This document shows, in pieces, positions 5,746-5,959 of a stretch of 5,959 nt of DNA (position 1 is the stretch's first letter; each line of letters begins with the position of its first letter). The stretch comes from Frankiales bacterium (GTDB taxonomy: Bacteria; Actinomycetota; Actinomycetes; Mycobacteriales; SCTD01): positions 1-5,959 of the forward strand of contig JAODNQ010000201.1 in NCBI GenBank assembly GCA_025464695.1, written 5' to 3'. The position numbers and the translations under genes were made by a program. The notes below the pieces were generated by a model, which ran no database searches, had not been told where the DNA came from, and saw only the letters and a program-made list of their open reading frames with translations.

Positions 5746-5782
5746 GGCGAGTCGGCCACCCCCGACGGCGATCTGGCTCGCC
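5746..5782 (-). promoter_or_regulatory. Overlapping hairpins after the riboswitch core, candidate expression platform
   Basis: Three inverted repeats share bases here (plus coordinates). GTCGG 5751-5755 pairs with CCGAC 5762-5766. GGCGA 5767-5771 pairs with TCGCC 5778-5782. GGCGAG 5746-5751 can instead pair with CTCGCC 5777-5782. The last two compete for 5778-5782, which lies in the B12-box region of the aptamer. In the RNA this gives mutually exclusive structures upstream of the ribosome binding site, the expected layout of a riboswitch expression platform. No U-tract follows, so translational control is more likely than termination. Confidence 0.45.
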
Positions 5783-5886
5783 GCCGCCCCTGCTGCCGGG
5801 GCAGCGGGAGGGTCGGACGTCAGTAGCGCACCTGCACCGGGCTCTCACCGGACTTCCCCGTCGAGGAGGACTGCGGGGAACCTACC
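5766..5886 (-). promoter_or_regulatory. Cobalamin (adenosylcobalamin) riboswitch
   Basis: Reading the minus strand, the leader of the cobalt permease contains the cobalamin aptamer landmarks in order. First is AGGTTCCCCG (from 5884) with a 7-bp stem TTCCCCG/CGGGGAA (5874-5880 with 5854-5860). Then comes GGGGAAGTCCGGTGAGAGCC, followed by CGGTGCAGGTGCGCTACTGA (5822-5841), the counterpart of the consensus CCGGTGCG...CCGCCACTGT. A peripheral hairpin follows (GCTGC 5792-5796 with GCAGC 5801-5805), then a B12-box-like GAGCCAGATCGCC (5767-5779). Binding of coenzyme B12 to this RNA normally lowers expression of downstream B12-synthesis or cobalt-uptake genes, which fits the permease that follows. Two deviations stand out: GCGCTACTGA in the core and AGATCGCC in the B12 box where the consensus has AGGAGACC. 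The outer P1 boundaries are approximate. The 5' end abuts the stop codon of the upstream gene. Confidence 0.88.
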
Positions 5887-5959
5887 GCGCGAGCCGGGCG
5901 ACCAGACGCCGCACCACGGCCGGGGGCGCCGCCCGGCCGGCCGCGAGCGCCTTCGCCTG
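5882..5959 (-). CDS. 3' end of an unidentified gene, cut by the window edge
   Basis: From the right edge a frame stays open for 25 codons and ends at TAG (5882-5884). The residues are Ala/Arg/Leu-rich, ending VVRRLVARLAR. Third codon positions are G or C in 24 of 25 codons, as in the neighbouring genes. Family cannot be assigned. If real, its stop codon touches the start of the riboswitch and the permease could be partly expressed by read-through. Other frames here are also open because stops are rare in such GC-rich DNA, so support is moderate. Confidence 0.45.
   Translation of the reverse strand, partial: QAKALAAGRAAPPAVVRRLVARLAR

Noticed and set aside
4844..5848. Minus-strand frame of 334 codons across the permease and riboswitch
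   Set aside because: Arg/Pro-rich, no membrane helices, and it crosses the riboswitch; the permease frame carries the NiCoT motifs.

Overview
The window is very GC-rich DNA with dense, overlapping genes, GC-rich third codon positions, frequent GTG/TTG starts and a coenzyme-F420 enzyme. This points to a high-GC actinobacterium (Actinomycetota). I cannot name a genus; a Geodermatophilales- or Kineosporiales-like relative is only a guess.

Layout: seven of the eight genes lie on the minus strand, so it reads from right to left. (1) At the right edge is the last 25 codons of an unidentified gene, ending at 5882. (2) A cobalamin (B12) riboswitch begins right at that stop codon and fills the leader (about 5766-5886) of a NiCoT-family cobalt/nickel permease (4939-5712, TTG start with a good ribosome binding site). 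(3) After a 107-base gap comes a two-domain regulator with an N-terminal STAS domain and a C-terminal RsbW-like HATPase (4121-4831). (4) A short RNB-domain ribonuclease (2667-4091) follows 29 bases later. (5) Convergent with it is the only plus-strand gene (1644-2657), a single-pass membrane protein of unknown function with a Pro/Ser/Thr-rich tail. (6) A 159-base divergent region (1485-1643) contains a 24-base tandem repeat and a small hairpin. (7) On its other side a tightly overlapped minus-strand operon starts: F420-dependent NADP reductase npdG (786-1484), a signal-less BtuF-like helical-backbone metal/cobalamin receptor protein (41-793), and the first 14 codons of a third gene running off the left edge.

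How they work together: the strongest functional link is cobalt/B12. A B12-sensing leader precedes a cobalt permease, so uptake is expected to fall when cobalamin is plentiful. A protein of the B12-binder fold is encoded in a separate unit about 4 kb away. The npdG unit links F420 and NADP redox pools. The STAS-HATPase protein belongs to the partner-switching type of regulator but lacks the usual phosphorylatable serine. I see no mobile element, CRISPR array, rRNA or tRNA. Nothing in the window is clearly a new multi-gene defence or biosynthetic system. The most distinctive items are the variant riboswitch and its alternative hairpins, the unphosphorylatable STAS fusion, the orphan cytosolic BtuF-like protein, and the repeat in the divergent promoter region.
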